Virus record (IMG/VR): IMGVR_UViG_3300034102_002694
Coordinates: 1 to 61,727 of that record
Source: a virus
DNA: 61,727 bases
Strand: one strand, 5' to 3'
Shown here: piece by piece, positions 22,873 through 30,784 of the stretch
Layout of the letters: each line of letters starts with the position of its first letter
Position numbering within the stretch: the stretch's first letter is position 1
Program-made: the position numbers and the translations under genes
Notes under the pieces: model-generated
The model's input: the letters and a program-made list of their open reading frames with translations, nothing else
Databases searched by the model: none
What the model was told of the DNA's origin: nothing

Positions 22873-23392
22873 TAGAAAGACTTCTACAACCGCAAAAAAG
22901 ACTACTACTAGTAGTAAACCTGAAACAAAACCAGTTGCAGAGAAAATTCAACTAACACCAACTTCTTATGTTCATGAGATTTTTGCAGCAGTGGTTGCAG
23001 AAAGAACTAAGGATAAGAAGATTGGTATTCTTCGACAATACAATGAGAATTTTCTCAAGTCTCTGTTGATTTGGAATTTTGATGATTCTATTCAATCAAT
23101 TCTTCCCGAAGGTGAAGTTCCAATTCAACAAAATGAGAATGCTGAAAAATCACCCTCTTCAAATATTCGTAAAGAATGGAGTAAGTTCTATAACTTTGTG
23201 AAAGGTGGTAATGATGCGATGAACAAACTCCGTAAAGAAACTATGTTCATCAATATTCTTGAATCTTTTCATCCTGGAGAGGCTGAAGTTTTGTGTCTTG
23301 TGAAGGATAAAAAATTACAAACTAAATATAATATTACCAAAGAACTTGTTTCCGAGGCTTATCCTGATATTCTGTGGGGGAATCGTTCTTGA
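22841..23392 (+). CDS. conserved T4-like cyanophage protein (DUF6433-like)
   Basis: 183 residues from the ATG giving MTTTTKKTTTSRKTS; an ATG at 22817 is also in frame. A Thr/Lys/Ser-rich N-terminal tail (to about 40) is followed by a helical domain with KIGILRQYNENFLKSLLIWNFDD, FYNFVKGGNDAM, and a C-terminal EAEVLCLVKDKKLQTKYNITKELVSEAYPDILWG. I recall this domain as conserved and of unknown function in marine T4-like phages. It overlaps the upstream gene by 32 nt. Confidence 0.75.
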   Translation: MTTTTKKTTTSRKTSTTAKKTTTSSKPETKPVAEKIQLTPTSYVHEIFAAVVAERTKDKKIGILRQYNENFLKSLLIWNFDDSIQSILPEGEVPIQQNENAEKSPSSNIRKEWSKFYNFVKGGNDAMNKLRKETMFINILESFHPGEAEVLCLVKDKKLQTKYNITKELVSEAYPDILWGNRS

Positions 23393-23393
23393 T

Positions 23394-23651
23394 ATGTCAG
23401 TGAACATTATTCATGGAGATTGTGATCCATCTGCTGCCAAAAATCGTGATCTACCAAGAAACTCATACTTGGTATCATATGGTGTAGATGATGAAACGCA
23501 ATATGATGTGGTTCAATCTGGATCACAATATGATATTTTTAATTATTACTGGGACAAGTATAGAGATGTGAGAGGTATTAAATGGACGGAAGGAACGATC
23601 AATCCAAAAATGTGGAACTACCAACCGCCGGAGAGGAAGAAAAAAAAGTAA
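23394..23651 (+). CDS. conserved cyanophage protein
   Basis: 85 residues from the ATG giving MSVNIIHGDCDPSAAKNRDLPRNSYLVSYGVDDE, 2 nt after the upstream stop. C-terminal DIFNYYWDKYRDVRGIKWTEGTINPKMWNY and a KKKK tail. It recurs with the upstream gene in cyanophages from memory. Function unknown. Confidence 0.72.
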   Translation: MSVNIIHGDCDPSAAKNRDLPRNSYLVSYGVDDETQYDVVQSGSQYDIFNYYWDKYRDVRGIKWTEGTINPKMWNYQPPERKKKK

Positions 23652-23662
23652 TCTCAGGTGAT

Positions 23663-23824
23663 ATGAACGTTGAGATGAATCTTGACGCAATCAAGGAAGT
23701 GAGAAAACAGTATAAGAAAATTAAAAGATACATGAGATCTTCTATTTACACAGTAGCCATGATGGACGGAAGGGAACAAATCGTGAGTCGTTTACTTAAG
23801 GATCAGGAGGACAATCCTACTTAA
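23663..23824 (+). CDS. small hypothetical protein
   Basis: 53 residues from the ATG giving MNVEMNLDAIKEVRKQYKKIKRYMRSS; a longer form from 23582 would overlap the upstream gene by 70 nt. Basic and helical. It ends directly before speD. Confidence 0.6.
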   Translation: MNVEMNLDAIKEVRKQYKKIKRYMRSSIYTVAMMDGREQIVSRLLKDQEDNPT

Positions 23825-24151
23825 ATGGGCAAACACTATCTTCTAAATCTCTTTGGATGCTCATTCGTTTTGTTAAACGATGAGCATTATCTTATGGAAC
23901 TCTTAGAACAAGCTGCAGCTGCAAGTGGTGCAACTGTATGTCAAACTATTTTTAAAAAGTTTGATCCACAGGGAGTTACCGTTTTATGTTTGTTATCTGA
24001 AAGTCACATAAGTATTCATACATGGCCAGAAGAAGGTAAAGCTGCTTGCGATGTCTATACTTGTGGAGATTGTGATCCAAAAATTGGTTGTGATATGATT
24101 ATTGAACAACTATATGCAACAAATCATACACTAAGTTATATTGAACGATAA
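23825..24151 (+). CDS. speD: S-adenosylmethionine decarboxylase proenzyme
   Basis: 108 residues, the short prokaryotic class. The self-cleavage site is Glu59-Ser60 in LSESHISIHTWPE, giving a pyruvoyl group on Ser60. Processing and catalytic residues His65 and Cys80 (VYTCGDC) keep the spacing of the Thermotoga enzyme (Ser63, His68, Cys83). It makes decarboxylated SAM for spermidine synthesis. No spermidine synthase lies in this window, so it would work with host enzymes. The gene is a known cyanophage auxiliary gene. Confidence 0.95.
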   Translation: MGKHYLLNLFGCSFVLLNDEHYLMELLEQAAAASGATVCQTIFKKFDPQGVTVLCLLSESHISIHTWPEEGKAACDVYTCGDCDPKIGCDMIIEQLYATNHTLSYIER

Positions 24152-24159
24152 AATAAATA
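24152..24159 (+). promoter_or_regulatory. late promoter AATAAATA
   Basis: AATAAATA fits the NATAAATA consensus and lies 21 nt before the next gene. It sits inside a weak TTGAAC-17-TATATC pair (24141-24169), which may be a third nested early/late arrangement but matches poorly. Confidence 0.5.
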
Positions 24160-24180
24160 ACACTATATCTGGTAAAATTT

Positions 24181-24501
24181 ATGCTCTCTACACAATATCG
24201 TCTTCGACTTGAAGCAATCTGCGAACGAATTGTAAAAGGTGAATCAGTAGAATTAAGTGAAATGATTTGGGCAGAGAAACTTGCCCAAGTAAATAGAAGT
24301 GCTGGAACACTTCTCCGCCAAGCAAGACGTAAAGCAGAGAATCCCGACATGCAGGAAGGTGGTTTAGATGATTTTCTGAACCAACTTGATATTGGTGGAG
24401 TTGGTCATGAAGGGAAAGGTATCCGTGGATTTGATACAGTAGATGATATTATAGACTTCTTTACTGAAGATAAACCAGATGATTGGAGACAGAGAGATTA
24501 A
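24181..24501 (+). CDS. conserved cyanophage protein
   Basis: 106 residues. N-terminal helical domain (LSTQYRLRLEAICERIVKGESVELSEMIWAEKLAQVNRSAGTLLRQARRKAENPDM) and an acidic C-terminus ending TEDKPDDWRQRD. I recall close relatives in many cyanophages; none with known function. Late promoter upstream. Confidence 0.78.
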   Translation: MLSTQYRLRLEAICERIVKGESVELSEMIWAEKLAQVNRSAGTLLRQARRKAENPDMQEGGLDDFLNQLDIGGVGHEGKGIRGFDTVDDIIDFFTEDKPDDWRQRD

Positions 24502-24773
24502 AAATTGTATCGTATTTTACAAACTTATTTGCATATATAAACCAACAGGTCTATAATGACCTCACGTTCATCTGGTTTAACCAGACGGAAGTAAGCCGAC
24601 TCGGAACGGAACGTTCATCTATGGAAGCACTCATTCTTTCATGTTTACAGGCACAATTAATTGCTGGGAGAGTTCTAAAAGTGAACATTCCCAAACAAGC
24701 AAAGAATGATCTCATTTGGGAGATTAAACAGATCTCCCCAAAGGAGTGTAAAATAGACGCAAAAGCCGACTGA
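24483..24773 (+). CDS. conserved cyanophage protein, non-ATG start
   Basis: 96 residues if it starts at TTG 24483 inside the upstream gene's end; no ATG is available before the clear coding segment (SYFTNLFAYINQQVYNDLTFIWFNQTEVSRLGTERSSMEALILSC). That segment and the end CKIDAKAD feel familiar from other cyanophages, which is why I keep it despite the poor start. Function unknown. Confidence 0.6.
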   Translation: METERLKIVSYFTNLFAYINQQVYNDLTFIWFNQTEVSRLGTERSSMEALILSCLQAQLIAGRVLKVNIPKQAKNDLIWEIKQISPKECKIDAKAD

Positions 24774-24812
24774 AGGAACGCTCTTTAGCCTCAAAATTAA
24801 GGAGAAAACCTA

Positions 24813-24944
24813 ATGTCTAAAGTAGTATATCGTGGTGTCGAATATGACACAGAAGTTCGCCGCCATCAACAACAGACACAACAACCACAACAATATAATG
24901 AAACATATCGTGGTGTTAAGTTTGTAAAGGAGGAACAAAAATGA
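24813..24944 (+). CDS. DUF4278-type small protein
   Basis: 43 residues with two copies of the YRGV motif (VVYRGVEYD near the start and TYRGVKFV near the end) separated by a Gln-rich linker. Short YRGxxY proteins (DUF4278) occur in cyanobacteria and their phages. A GGAGAA ribosome-binding site precedes it. ATGA overlap with the next small gene. Confidence 0.72.
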   Translation: MSKVVYRGVEYDTEVRRHQQQTQQPQQYNETYRGVKFVKEEQK

Positions 24945-25042
24945 ATACTTACTTTGTTCGTTACCTCAAGAATAAATCGAAGAGGGAACAGTTTCTTCAA
25001 ATCGCACAACTGAATATGGCAAAGCAACCACAAGTTGTTTAA
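24941..25042 (+). CDS. very small basic protein
   Basis: 33 residues (MNTYFVRYLKNKSKREQFLQIAQLNMAKQPQVV) starting in an ATGA overlap with a strong AAGGAGG upstream, and ending just before a terminator. The good translation signals argue for a real gene. Function unknown. Confidence 0.6.
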   Translation: MNTYFVRYLKNKSKREQFLQIAQLNMAKQPQVV

Positions 25043-25047
25043 TGTTC

Positions 25048-25074
25048 AAGGGAGGTTTACACCTCCCTTTTTTT
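25048..25074 (+). terminator. intrinsic terminator
   Basis: A 7-bp stem GGGAGGT / ACCTCCC with a TTAC loop and seven T residues. It ends the small-gene run before thyX. Confidence 0.92.
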
Positions 25075-25105
25075 GTAGTAAAATAGTAGGAGACTATGAA
25101 TAATC

Positions 25106-25261
25106 ATGGACAAAGAAAGACTTAAATTGATTGTAAGAAATCTGGAGTCACTTGTAAGTGCATTAAAAATGGAGATTTACTCTGATACGGATTCTTATGA
25201 ACGAGTAAAAGAAAATTTGGACCACATCTCAGATTATGATGAGGTTTTTGACGAAGACTGA
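25106..25261 (+). CDS. small helical cyanophage protein
   Basis: 51 residues, MDKERLKLIVRNLESLVSALKMEIYSD... with an acidic end. Probably a short coiled coil. Recurrent next to thyX in cyanophages from memory. Confidence 0.68.
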   Translation: MDKERLKLIVRNLESLVSALKMEIYSDTDSYERVKENLDHISDYDEVFDED

Positions 25262-25283
25262 TACCAAAAAATTGAGGAATTAA

Positions 25284-25916
25284 ATGACTGTAAAACTTAT
25301 TTCGATTACTCCCGATGCAGAACAAACAATGGCGTATATTGCGCGAGTTTCTAATCCTGCGAATCAAGACAACCAAAACTATGCCAAGTTGCTTGCTTAT
25401 TGTATTAAGCATAATCATTGGTCTGTGTTTGAACAGTCTTCTATGACTCTTGAGATTGAAACGAATCGTGGTATCGCGGCTCAAATTTTACGACACCGTT
25501 CGTTTACATTTCAAGAGTTTTCGCAACGGTATGCAGACACCAATCTATTGAGTTCTGATATTCCTTTGCCAGAACTGCGTAGGCAGGACACTACGAACCG
25601 CCAGAACTCGATTGATGACTTGGACGAGGAAAGGGTCTTCGTGATGAATAAGATGATTCAAGACCTGTTTCGTGACTCTCAGGAGGTCTATAACTATCTT
25701 CTAGGTCAGGGTGTTGCTAAGGAATGTGCTCGTTTTGTACTTCCTCTTGCAACTCCTACTCGTATTTACATGACTGGTTCTTGCCGTAGTTGGATTCACT
25801 ATATCAATCTTCGTTCTGCACACGGAACTCAAAAGGAACATATGGACATTGCCCTTGCTTGTAGAGAAGTTTTTAAAGAACAATTCCCATCGGTTTCAGA
25901 AGCTCTTGAATGGTGA
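25284..25916 (+). CDS. thyX: flavin-dependent thymidylate synthase
   Basis: 210 residues. The ThyX signature RHR-x7-S is present as Arg70-His71-Arg72 ... Ser80 with Arg82 (RHRSFTFQEFSQR). Other conserved parts are NHWSVFE (about 44-50), SQRYA, and the C-terminal CRSWIHYINLRSAHGTQKEHMDIA with the catalytic-site arginine and histidine. It converts dUMP to dTMP using FAD, NADPH and methylene-tetrahydrofolate, feeding phage DNA synthesis. Start with a good GAGGAA ribosome-binding site. Base composition is closer to the core genes than to the GT genes that follow. Confidence 0.97.
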   Translation: MTVKLISITPDAEQTMAYIARVSNPANQDNQNYAKLLAYCIKHNHWSVFEQSSMTLEIETNRGIAAQILRHRSFTFQEFSQRYADTNLLSSDIPLPELRRQDTTNRQNSIDDLDEERVFVMNKMIQDLFRDSQEVYNYLLGQGVAKECARFVLPLATPTRIYMTGSCRSWIHYINLRSAHGTQKEHMDIALACREVFKEQFPSVSEALEW

Positions 25917-25943
25917 TATATAAAATGCCGCAATAAAAATAAT

Positions 25944-26123
25944 ATGTATTATCAAACTAAAGCCATCTCAAAAGATGAAACTTGGACTACATGTACAATA
26001 GTAGATACAACTGAAGACAATTATATTGTAGAATATAATGAAGATGGAAACTTCTTGACAAAAGAAATTAAACCAGAAGAACTTCAAAAATTAGATTATT
26101 CCGAACTTGAAATCAGTCAATAA
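25944..26123 (+). CDS. small acidic hypothetical protein
   Basis: 59 residues with a beta-strand pattern (MYYQTKAISKDETWTTCTIVDTTEDNYIVEYNEDGNFLTKEIKPEEL), possibly a small SH3-like barrel. It ends 1 nt before the first GT2 gene. Function unknown. Confidence 0.62.
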   Translation: MYYQTKAISKDETWTTCTIVDTTEDNYIVEYNEDGNFLTKEIKPEELQKLDYSELEISQ

Positions 26124-26124
26124 A

Positions 26125-26976
26125 ATGCCAGTTTCTATAATATCCGCATGTAAAAATAGAAAAAAACCTTTAGCCATATCTATGGCTTCATGGATGCAAT
26201 TTGATGAGGTTGATGAGATAATAGTAACCAATTGGAATTCTGATGAACCTATAGATCATTTAACTATACTAAGTAAAAAAGTAAAGATAATTAATGTAAA
26301 AAATGAACCATATTTTAATCAACCTCAACCATTAAACTTAGCCGCATCTTTAGTTAAAAGTGACTATATTTTGAAATTGGATTGCGATCATGTACTAAAT
26401 CCATATTTCAACTTTTTTGATTTTCATGATATTAAAGAAAATTCTTTTATATCTGGATCAAATAAGTTATTGGAAGGAATGGATTTTCATTTTTTACATC
26501 CCCTTTGGGGACTATTATATGTAAAGACCGAAGTTTTTAAAAAAGTCGGTGGATATAATGAAAATATGGGTAAGTACTATGCAGTAGAAGATGATGAATT
26601 GGCTGTGAGATTGATATCATATGGTCTTAATCCAATACTAATAGATAGTCAAAAATTATCCGCTTTGCATATTCCACATTCCAATAAAGATAGAGTAAAA
26701 AATTTCGAATCATTCGAGAGTATAACTAAAATTTTAAGTGAATTTGGGAAAGATTTTCTAGGAGATGATCTTTATACTTATATGTCAAAATTATGTAAAG
26801 ATAAAAATCACAATGTTTATCCTATATCTGCTAGAATGATGGAAATACTTGACTTGCAGGAGAAGAACAAATACAGTGAGAAAATAGAAATAGATGTAGA
26901 TTGGTATTCAGAACCACTCTACAAATGGGATATAACCCAAATAAACGATCAAATATATGAAGCAGTTAAGATATGA
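26125..26976 (+). CDS. GT2-type (GT-A fold) glycosyltransferase, copy 1
   Basis: 283 residues from the ATG giving MPVSIISACKNR; an upstream in-frame ATG overlaps the previous gene. GT-A features: an N-terminal VSIISACKNRKKPL nucleotide-binding strand, DEVDEIIVTNWNSDEP, and the metal motif DCDHVLNP (about 85-92). A later GGYNENMGKYYAVEDDELAVRL (about 141-162) carries the acceptor-binding GG and ED. The donor and acceptor are unknown. It overlaps the second copy by 4 nt and shares a 79-bp identical segment with it. Confidence 0.82.
   Translation: MPVSIISACKNRKKPLAISMASWMQFDEVDEIIVTNWNSDEPIDHLTILSKKVKIINVKNEPYFNQPQPLNLAASLVKSDYILKLDCDHVLNPYFNFFDFHDIKENSFISGSNKLLEGMDFHFLHPLWGLLYVKTEVFKKVGGYNENMGKYYAVEDDELAVRLISYGLNPILIDSQKLSALHIPHSNKDRVKNFESFESITKILSEFGKDFLGDDLYTYMSKLCKDKNHNVYPISARMMEILDLQEKNKYSEKIEIDVDWYSEPLYKWDITQINDQIYEAVKI
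26305..26383 (+). repeat. 79-bp exact direct repeat, copy 1
   Basis: These 79 bases are identical to 27153-27231 and encode the segment from EPYFNQPQPLNLAAS to LKLD in both GT2 genes, just before the metal-binding motif. Flanking sequence is diverged, pointing to gene conversion. Confidence 0.9.
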
Positions 26977-27827
26977 GTATTTCTATAATATCTGCATGTA
27001 AAAACAGAGGTGAGGCTTTAGCCGTATCCATAAGTTCATGGATACAATTTGATGAGGTCGATGAAGTAATAGTAACAGATTGGAATTCTGATATTCCAGT
27101 AAACCACCTAACTCGATTAGATAGTAGAATTAAAATTATTACTGTTCCAAGGGAACCATATTTTAATCAACCTCAACCATTAAACTTAGCCGCATCTTTA
27201 GTTAAAAGTGACTATATTTTGAAATTGGATTCAGATACAGTTATGAATCCATATTTCAACTTTTTTGATCATCATACTATTGATGATCAATCATTTTTAA
27301 CTGGTACTGATGAATCATGGCACTTCACTAATTTAAAAGCTGATCCTAAACATGTTTACCAGAACTATAAGTATCTCAAACCTCTTTGGGGTACTTTATA
27401 CATAACAAGAGAAAATTATTTCAAAATTGGTGGATATAATGAAAACATGAATAAATTTGCAGCTTGGGAAGATACTGAAATATATGAAAGGTTATTGCTT
27501 TTAGGTTTGAATCATGTGAATATTAAATTCAATGAAAAAACCCTTTTTTCATTACCACACTTAACTAAAAAAAGAGTGGAAGAGTTCCAAGCTTATAATG
27601 AAAACAAATATTTGGAAGTAACAATTAGAGATCACATTAAAAAATATAATAATGTTGATGATGACAATGTTGTACATAAACTAATTCTAGAAAAACATAA
27701 TAGATTTAATTATAAAAAATTTAAACTAAAAGAAGATAGTAGTTATTATGTAAAACCCGTGGTAGAATGGGATATCCAACAAGTTTCTTCCCAACGTTAT
27801 ATTGCTAAAAAAATACACAATAAATAA
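26973..27827 (+). CDS. GT2-type (GT-A fold) glycosyltransferase, copy 2
   Basis: 284 residues, paralogous to the upstream gene. SIISACKNRGEAL at the N-terminus, metal motif DSDTVMNP (about 86-93) and GGYNENMNKFAAWEDTEIYERL. It has an extra insertion (TDESWHFTNLKADPKHVYQNYK) after the DxD region, and its C-terminal third is unrelated in detail to copy 1, so acceptor specificity probably differs. Strongly AT-rich. Its stop overlaps a late promoter for the next operon. Confidence 0.82.
   Translation: MSISIISACKNRGEALAVSISSWIQFDEVDEVIVTDWNSDIPVNHLTRLDSRIKIITVPREPYFNQPQPLNLAASLVKSDYILKLDSDTVMNPYFNFFDHHTIDDQSFLTGTDESWHFTNLKADPKHVYQNYKYLKPLWGTLYITRENYFKIGGYNENMNKFAAWEDTEIYERLLLLGLNHVNIKFNEKTLFSLPHLTKKRVEEFQAYNENKYLEVTIRDHIKKYNNVDDDNVVHKLILEKHNRFNYKKFKLKEDSSYYVKPVVEWDIQQVSSQRYIAKKIHNK
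27153..27231 (+). repeat. 79-bp exact direct repeat, copy 2
   Basis: Identical to 26305-26383, inside the second GT2 gene. Confidence 0.9.
27819..27826 (+). promoter_or_regulatory. late promoter AATAAATA
   Basis: AATAAATA overlaps the stop codon of the GT2 gene and lies 26 nt before the 27853 start. Confidence 0.55.
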
Positions 27828-27852
27828 ATTATACTTGAATTTTATTAATTAA

Positions 27853-28101
27853 ATGGCGACTTATCCTGTTATTAACAACACCACTGGTGAGCAGAAAGAA
27901 GTGATCATGAGTGTTCACGACTGGTCTCAGTGGAAGCAAGATAATCCGGACTGGGAGAGAGATTGGAGTGATCCATCTACTTGTCCTGGTTCGGGTGAAG
28001 TAGGCGAGTGGAAAGACAAACTCATCTCCAGAAATCCAGGCTGGAATGATGTTCTCACTAAAGCCGGAAAAGCTCCTGGTTCTCGCGTAAAGAAAATCTA
28101 A
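27853..28101 (+). CDS. conserved marine phage protein
   Basis: 82 residues: MATYPVINNTTGEQKEVIMSVHDWSQWKQDNPDWERDW, then a middle with CPGSGEVGEW and a C-terminal NPGWNDVLTKAGKAPGSRVKK. This arrangement recurs in marine T4-like phages and recalls small FmdB-like proteins without the zinc ribbon. Function unknown. It abuts phoH. Confidence 0.75.
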   Translation: MATYPVINNTTGEQKEVIMSVHDWSQWKQDNPDWERDWSDPSTCPGSGEVGEWKDKLISRNPGWNDVLTKAGKAPGSRVKKI

Positions 28102-28860
28102 ATGGCAAGACAAAGAAAAACATCTAACGGCAACATTGGGATTGGTATGAGCGCAAAACAATTGCGTCGTAAAAAACCAATCAATTCTGAATCTATGGTG
28201 GATATTTCTCCACTTACAGACAATCAAAAACTCTTTTTTGATGAGTATAAAAAAGGTAGAAATGTTTTTGCTTACGGTGCTGCAGGTACAGGTAAAACAT
28301 TTGTAGGTCTTTATCTTGCACTCAAAGATGTTCTTGATGAGAGAACGCCTTATGAGAAAGTTTATATCGTAAGGTCTCTCGTCTCTACTCGGGAAATTGG
28401 TTTCCTTCCAGGAGATCATGAAGATAAATCTTCTTTGTATCAAATTCCTTATAAAAACATGTGTAAGTACATGTTTGAGTTGCCTTCAGATTCTGATTTT
28501 GAAATGCTTTATGGAAACCTTAAAGGTCAAGAAACTATTTCATTCTGGTCAACTAGTTTTATTCGTGGTACTACTCTCGACAACGCAATTGTATTGGTCG
28601 ATGAGATGCAAAACTTGAACTTTCACGAATTGGATAGTATAATTACTCGTATCGGTGAAAATAGTAAGATCGTATTTTGTGGTGATGCTACTCAATCAGA
28701 TCTTGTTAAAACCCATGAAAAAAATGGGATTCTTGATTTTATGAAAATTATTCGTGCAATGGAATATGATTTTTCTATGATAGAATTTGGAGTTGATGAT
28801 ATTGTTCGTTCTGGACTTGTCAAAAACTATATTGTTACTAAATTGTCTTTAGGTATGTAA
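28102..28860 (+). CDS. phoH: PhoH-like P-loop ATPase
   Basis: 252 residues. Walker A is AYGAAGTGKTF (about 57-67), Walker B is AIVLVDEMQN (about 162-171), and FCGDATQ (about 191-197) is the PhoH sensor motif. The N-terminal 40 residues are basic. PhoH-like proteins are predicted RNA/DNA-associated ATPases, often linked to phosphate stress in hosts, and are widespread in marine phages. The start abuts the upstream stop and the stop overlaps the exonuclease start. No pho-box-like site is evident in the short upstream region. Confidence 0.93.
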   Translation: MARQRKTSNGNIGIGMSAKQLRRKKPINSESMVDISPLTDNQKLFFDEYKKGRNVFAYGAAGTGKTFVGLYLALKDVLDERTPYEKVYIVRSLVSTREIGFLPGDHEDKSSLYQIPYKNMCKYMFELPSDSDFEMLYGNLKGQETISFWSTSFIRGTTLDNAIVLVDEMQNLNFHELDSIITRIGENSKIVFCGDATQSDLVKTHEKNGILDFMKIIRAMEYDFSMIEFGVDDIVRSGLVKNYIVTKLSLGM

Positions 28861-29540
28861 TGTTTGTTCATTTAGATTATTTAAAAGAAGAAGTTGATTT
28901 ACAAGCAGAAATGATTGAAGGGACTCGGTTTTATCGGGTCCCTTCTGGTAAGTTGTATCCTTCCATCACTTCTGTCACCAGTTTTTATGGTAGACAAAAA
29001 TTTATTGACTGGCGTAAGAAAGTTGGTGAGGAAGAAGCCAATAAGATCACTAAGGTTGCTACAGATCGTGGTACTAAGTTTCATGATATTGTAGAAAAGT
29101 ATTTGTTAAATGAAGATATTGACAAATATAAACCACTTCCTGTAACAAAGTTTCTCTTCCTTGCGGCTAAACCATATCTAGATCGTATAAATAATATACA
29201 TGCTTTAGAAAAGTCACTTTATAGTGACTACTTGGGACTTGCGGGCAGAGTTGATTGCATCGCTGAGTACGAGGGAGAGCTCGCAGTTATTGACTTCAAG
29301 ACTTCAAAGAAAATAAAACCTGAAGAATGGATTGAAAACTATTTTGTCCAGGAAACAGCATATGCTTGCATGTATTATGAAATGACTGGTATTCCAGTCC
29401 AAAAATTGATTACTATTATGGTCGCTGACAATGGAGAATGCTTCGTCTATGAAAAACGCAACAAGGATCACTATATTAAACTTCTTACCAAATACATTAG
29501 AGAATACGTCACTCATAAAACAGGAACCCATGCAGAATAA
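28860..29540 (+). CDS. PD-(D/E)XK exonuclease (Cas4/MGME1-like)
   Basis: 226 residues. The nuclease core is visible: RGTKFHDIVEKYL (about 63-75, helix with the active-site histidine), GRVDCIAEYEGELAVIDFKTSKK (about 129-151, with Asp132 and the D-F-K motif), and QETAYACMYY (about 162-171, the YqaJ/RecB-like QxxxY). It degrades DNA ends or trims replication intermediates; related genes are commonly annotated as cyanophage exonucleases. It overlaps the following gp33-like gene by 11 nt. A TATAAATA at 29186 lies inside it. Confidence 0.85.
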   Translation: MFVHLDYLKEEVDLQAEMIEGTRFYRVPSGKLYPSITSVTSFYGRQKFIDWRKKVGEEEANKITKVATDRGTKFHDIVEKYLLNEDIDKYKPLPVTKFLFLAAKPYLDRINNIHALEKSLYSDYLGLAGRVDCIAEYEGELAVIDFKTSKKIKPEEWIENYFVQETAYACMYYEMTGIPVQKLITIMVADNGECFVYEKRNKDHYIKLLTKYIREYVTHKTGTHAE

Positions 29541-29793
29541 CGCTGAAGACGTAAATTCACTTATAAAAGAAAAGTTTCTCTGTCAGTCTAAGTTTGCACA
29601 GGATATTGAATATCTAGTATCGACTTCAAAAATCAATTATATTGAAGCCATCGTCACATATTGTGAAGAAAATAGTATTGAATTTGAATCTGTTTCAAAA
29701 CTTATTTCGAAACCGTTAAAAGAGAAACTTAAATACGAAGCAACTCAATTAAACTTTCTCAAAAAAACAAGTCGTGCTAAATTGATGTTCTGA
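29530..29793 (+). CDS. late transcription co-activator, gp33-like
   Basis: 87 residues from the ATG giving MQNNAEDVNSLIKEKF; the longer ORF upstream lies inside the exonuclease gene. The C-terminal ISKPLKEKLKYEATQLNFLKKTSRAKLMF is the segment I recall for the cyanophage gp33-type co-activator that links RNA polymerase, the sliding clamp and late promoters. This agrees with the many late promoters in the window. It lies directly before the gp59 gene. Assignment by similarity from memory. Confidence 0.72.
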   Translation: MQNNAEDVNSLIKEKFLCQSKFAQDIEYLVSTSKINYIEAIVTYCEENSIEFESVSKLISKPLKEKLKYEATQLNFLKKTSRAKLMF

Positions 29794-30383
29794 TGACGCC
29801 AATAGAGGTATACAAAACGTACCTGGCATTCAAGAATCATTTCACTAAACCAAACTACGATTACTTCCAATATTGCGGAAAGTCCAGAGCTTCAAAGGAA
29901 TCCTTCAACAAAAGGAAAGATCGTTACTTCTTTGAACGCATGTCTCGACAAAAATCTGATGATGAGATCCGTCAATACTTCTTGGCTAATTTTGTAGAAT
30001 GTGATGATCCTGCTAAACTTTGGATCGGTGAAATCATTGAGTCAGGTGAAAAAAATTATTCAAACTGGGTGAAAAGATCTCAAAGCCTCTTCTATCTCTT
30101 CAAGACAGAGGCTGAGATTTTTATTCACAAGGATAACTTCAATGAATTATTTGAAGTTAATGGATCATCTCACCCAGAAATCCTTAAAAAGTATTTACAA
30201 AATGTTATATCCATAGAAACTTTTGTGATCATAGATATGATCCTTAATTTTTCTAAAAAATTTGATAAAAAACTCTTAGATCCTGTGTGGGAATCCGTCA
30301 GTTTACGCATCAAAAAATACAAATCATTCCTAAATATTGATAAGGAAAAGTACACACAGACACTAAAGGAGATTGTATTGTGA
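29793..30383 (+). CDS. 59: helicase loader gp59
   Basis: 196 residues, close to T4 gp59 (217). N-terminal MTPIEVYKTYLAFKNHFTKPNYDYFQYCGK and the KRKDRYFFERMSR segment are family hallmarks. The C-terminal half is helical and basic. It loads the gp41 helicase onto gp32-covered forks. Its position between the gp33-like gene and gp32 matches the T4 functional cluster. It overlaps its neighbours at both ends. Confidence 0.9.
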   Translation: MTPIEVYKTYLAFKNHFTKPNYDYFQYCGKSRASKESFNKRKDRYFFERMSRQKSDDEIRQYFLANFVECDDPAKLWIGEIIESGEKNYSNWVKRSQSLFYLFKTEAEIFIHKDNFNELFEVNGSSHPEILKKYLQNVISIETFVIIDMILNFSKKFDKKLLDPVWESVSLRIKKYKSFLNIDKEKYTQTLKEIVL

Positions 30384-30784
30384 GTGAATTTTTTCTATCA
30401 GAGGGTGAAAAACTTAAACAAATTCTGAATACTGTCAAAAATTTTGTGAGTTCTAATAATAATAGTATTAGATCTACCCAATACTACATATCATTGGGTG
30501 ATAAAAAACTTCTACAAGTTATTGAAGAAACTTTAAATGATTCTCATATAGATGAGGAACAAAAAAAAGAACATATAGATCTGATGAAAACTTTTTTGGA
30601 GAAAAAGAAGAATATTTACTCCCACCTCTCTTCTTCAAATGATCCAGAATCACTTGAAATGAAAAACGCAATTGAAGAAGCTGCTAAATCCTTTGGTTTT
30701 ACTGGAAATAATACTAATGATATATTTTTATTAGAGTTGGAAAATACTCTAGAAAGACTAGAAAAAAAGGAGATTACATTGTGA
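30380..30784 (+). CDS. DUF1825-like protein, copy 1
   Basis: 134 residues, GTG start overlapping the gp59 stop. The C-terminal two thirds (EEQKKEHIDLMKTFLEKKKNIYSHLSSSNDPESLEMKNAIEEAAKSFGF) match the next gene closely. DUF1825 is a helical domain of cyanobacteria and their phages, with no known function. This copy has an N-terminal extension of about 30 residues. Copies differ enough to suggest an old duplication. Confidence 0.78.
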   Translation: MSEFFLSEGEKLKQILNTVKNFVSSNNNSIRSTQYYISLGDKKLLQVIEETLNDSHIDEEQKKEHIDLMKTFLEKKKNIYSHLSSSNDPESLEMKNAIEEAAKSFGFTGNNTNDIFLLELENTLERLEKKEITL

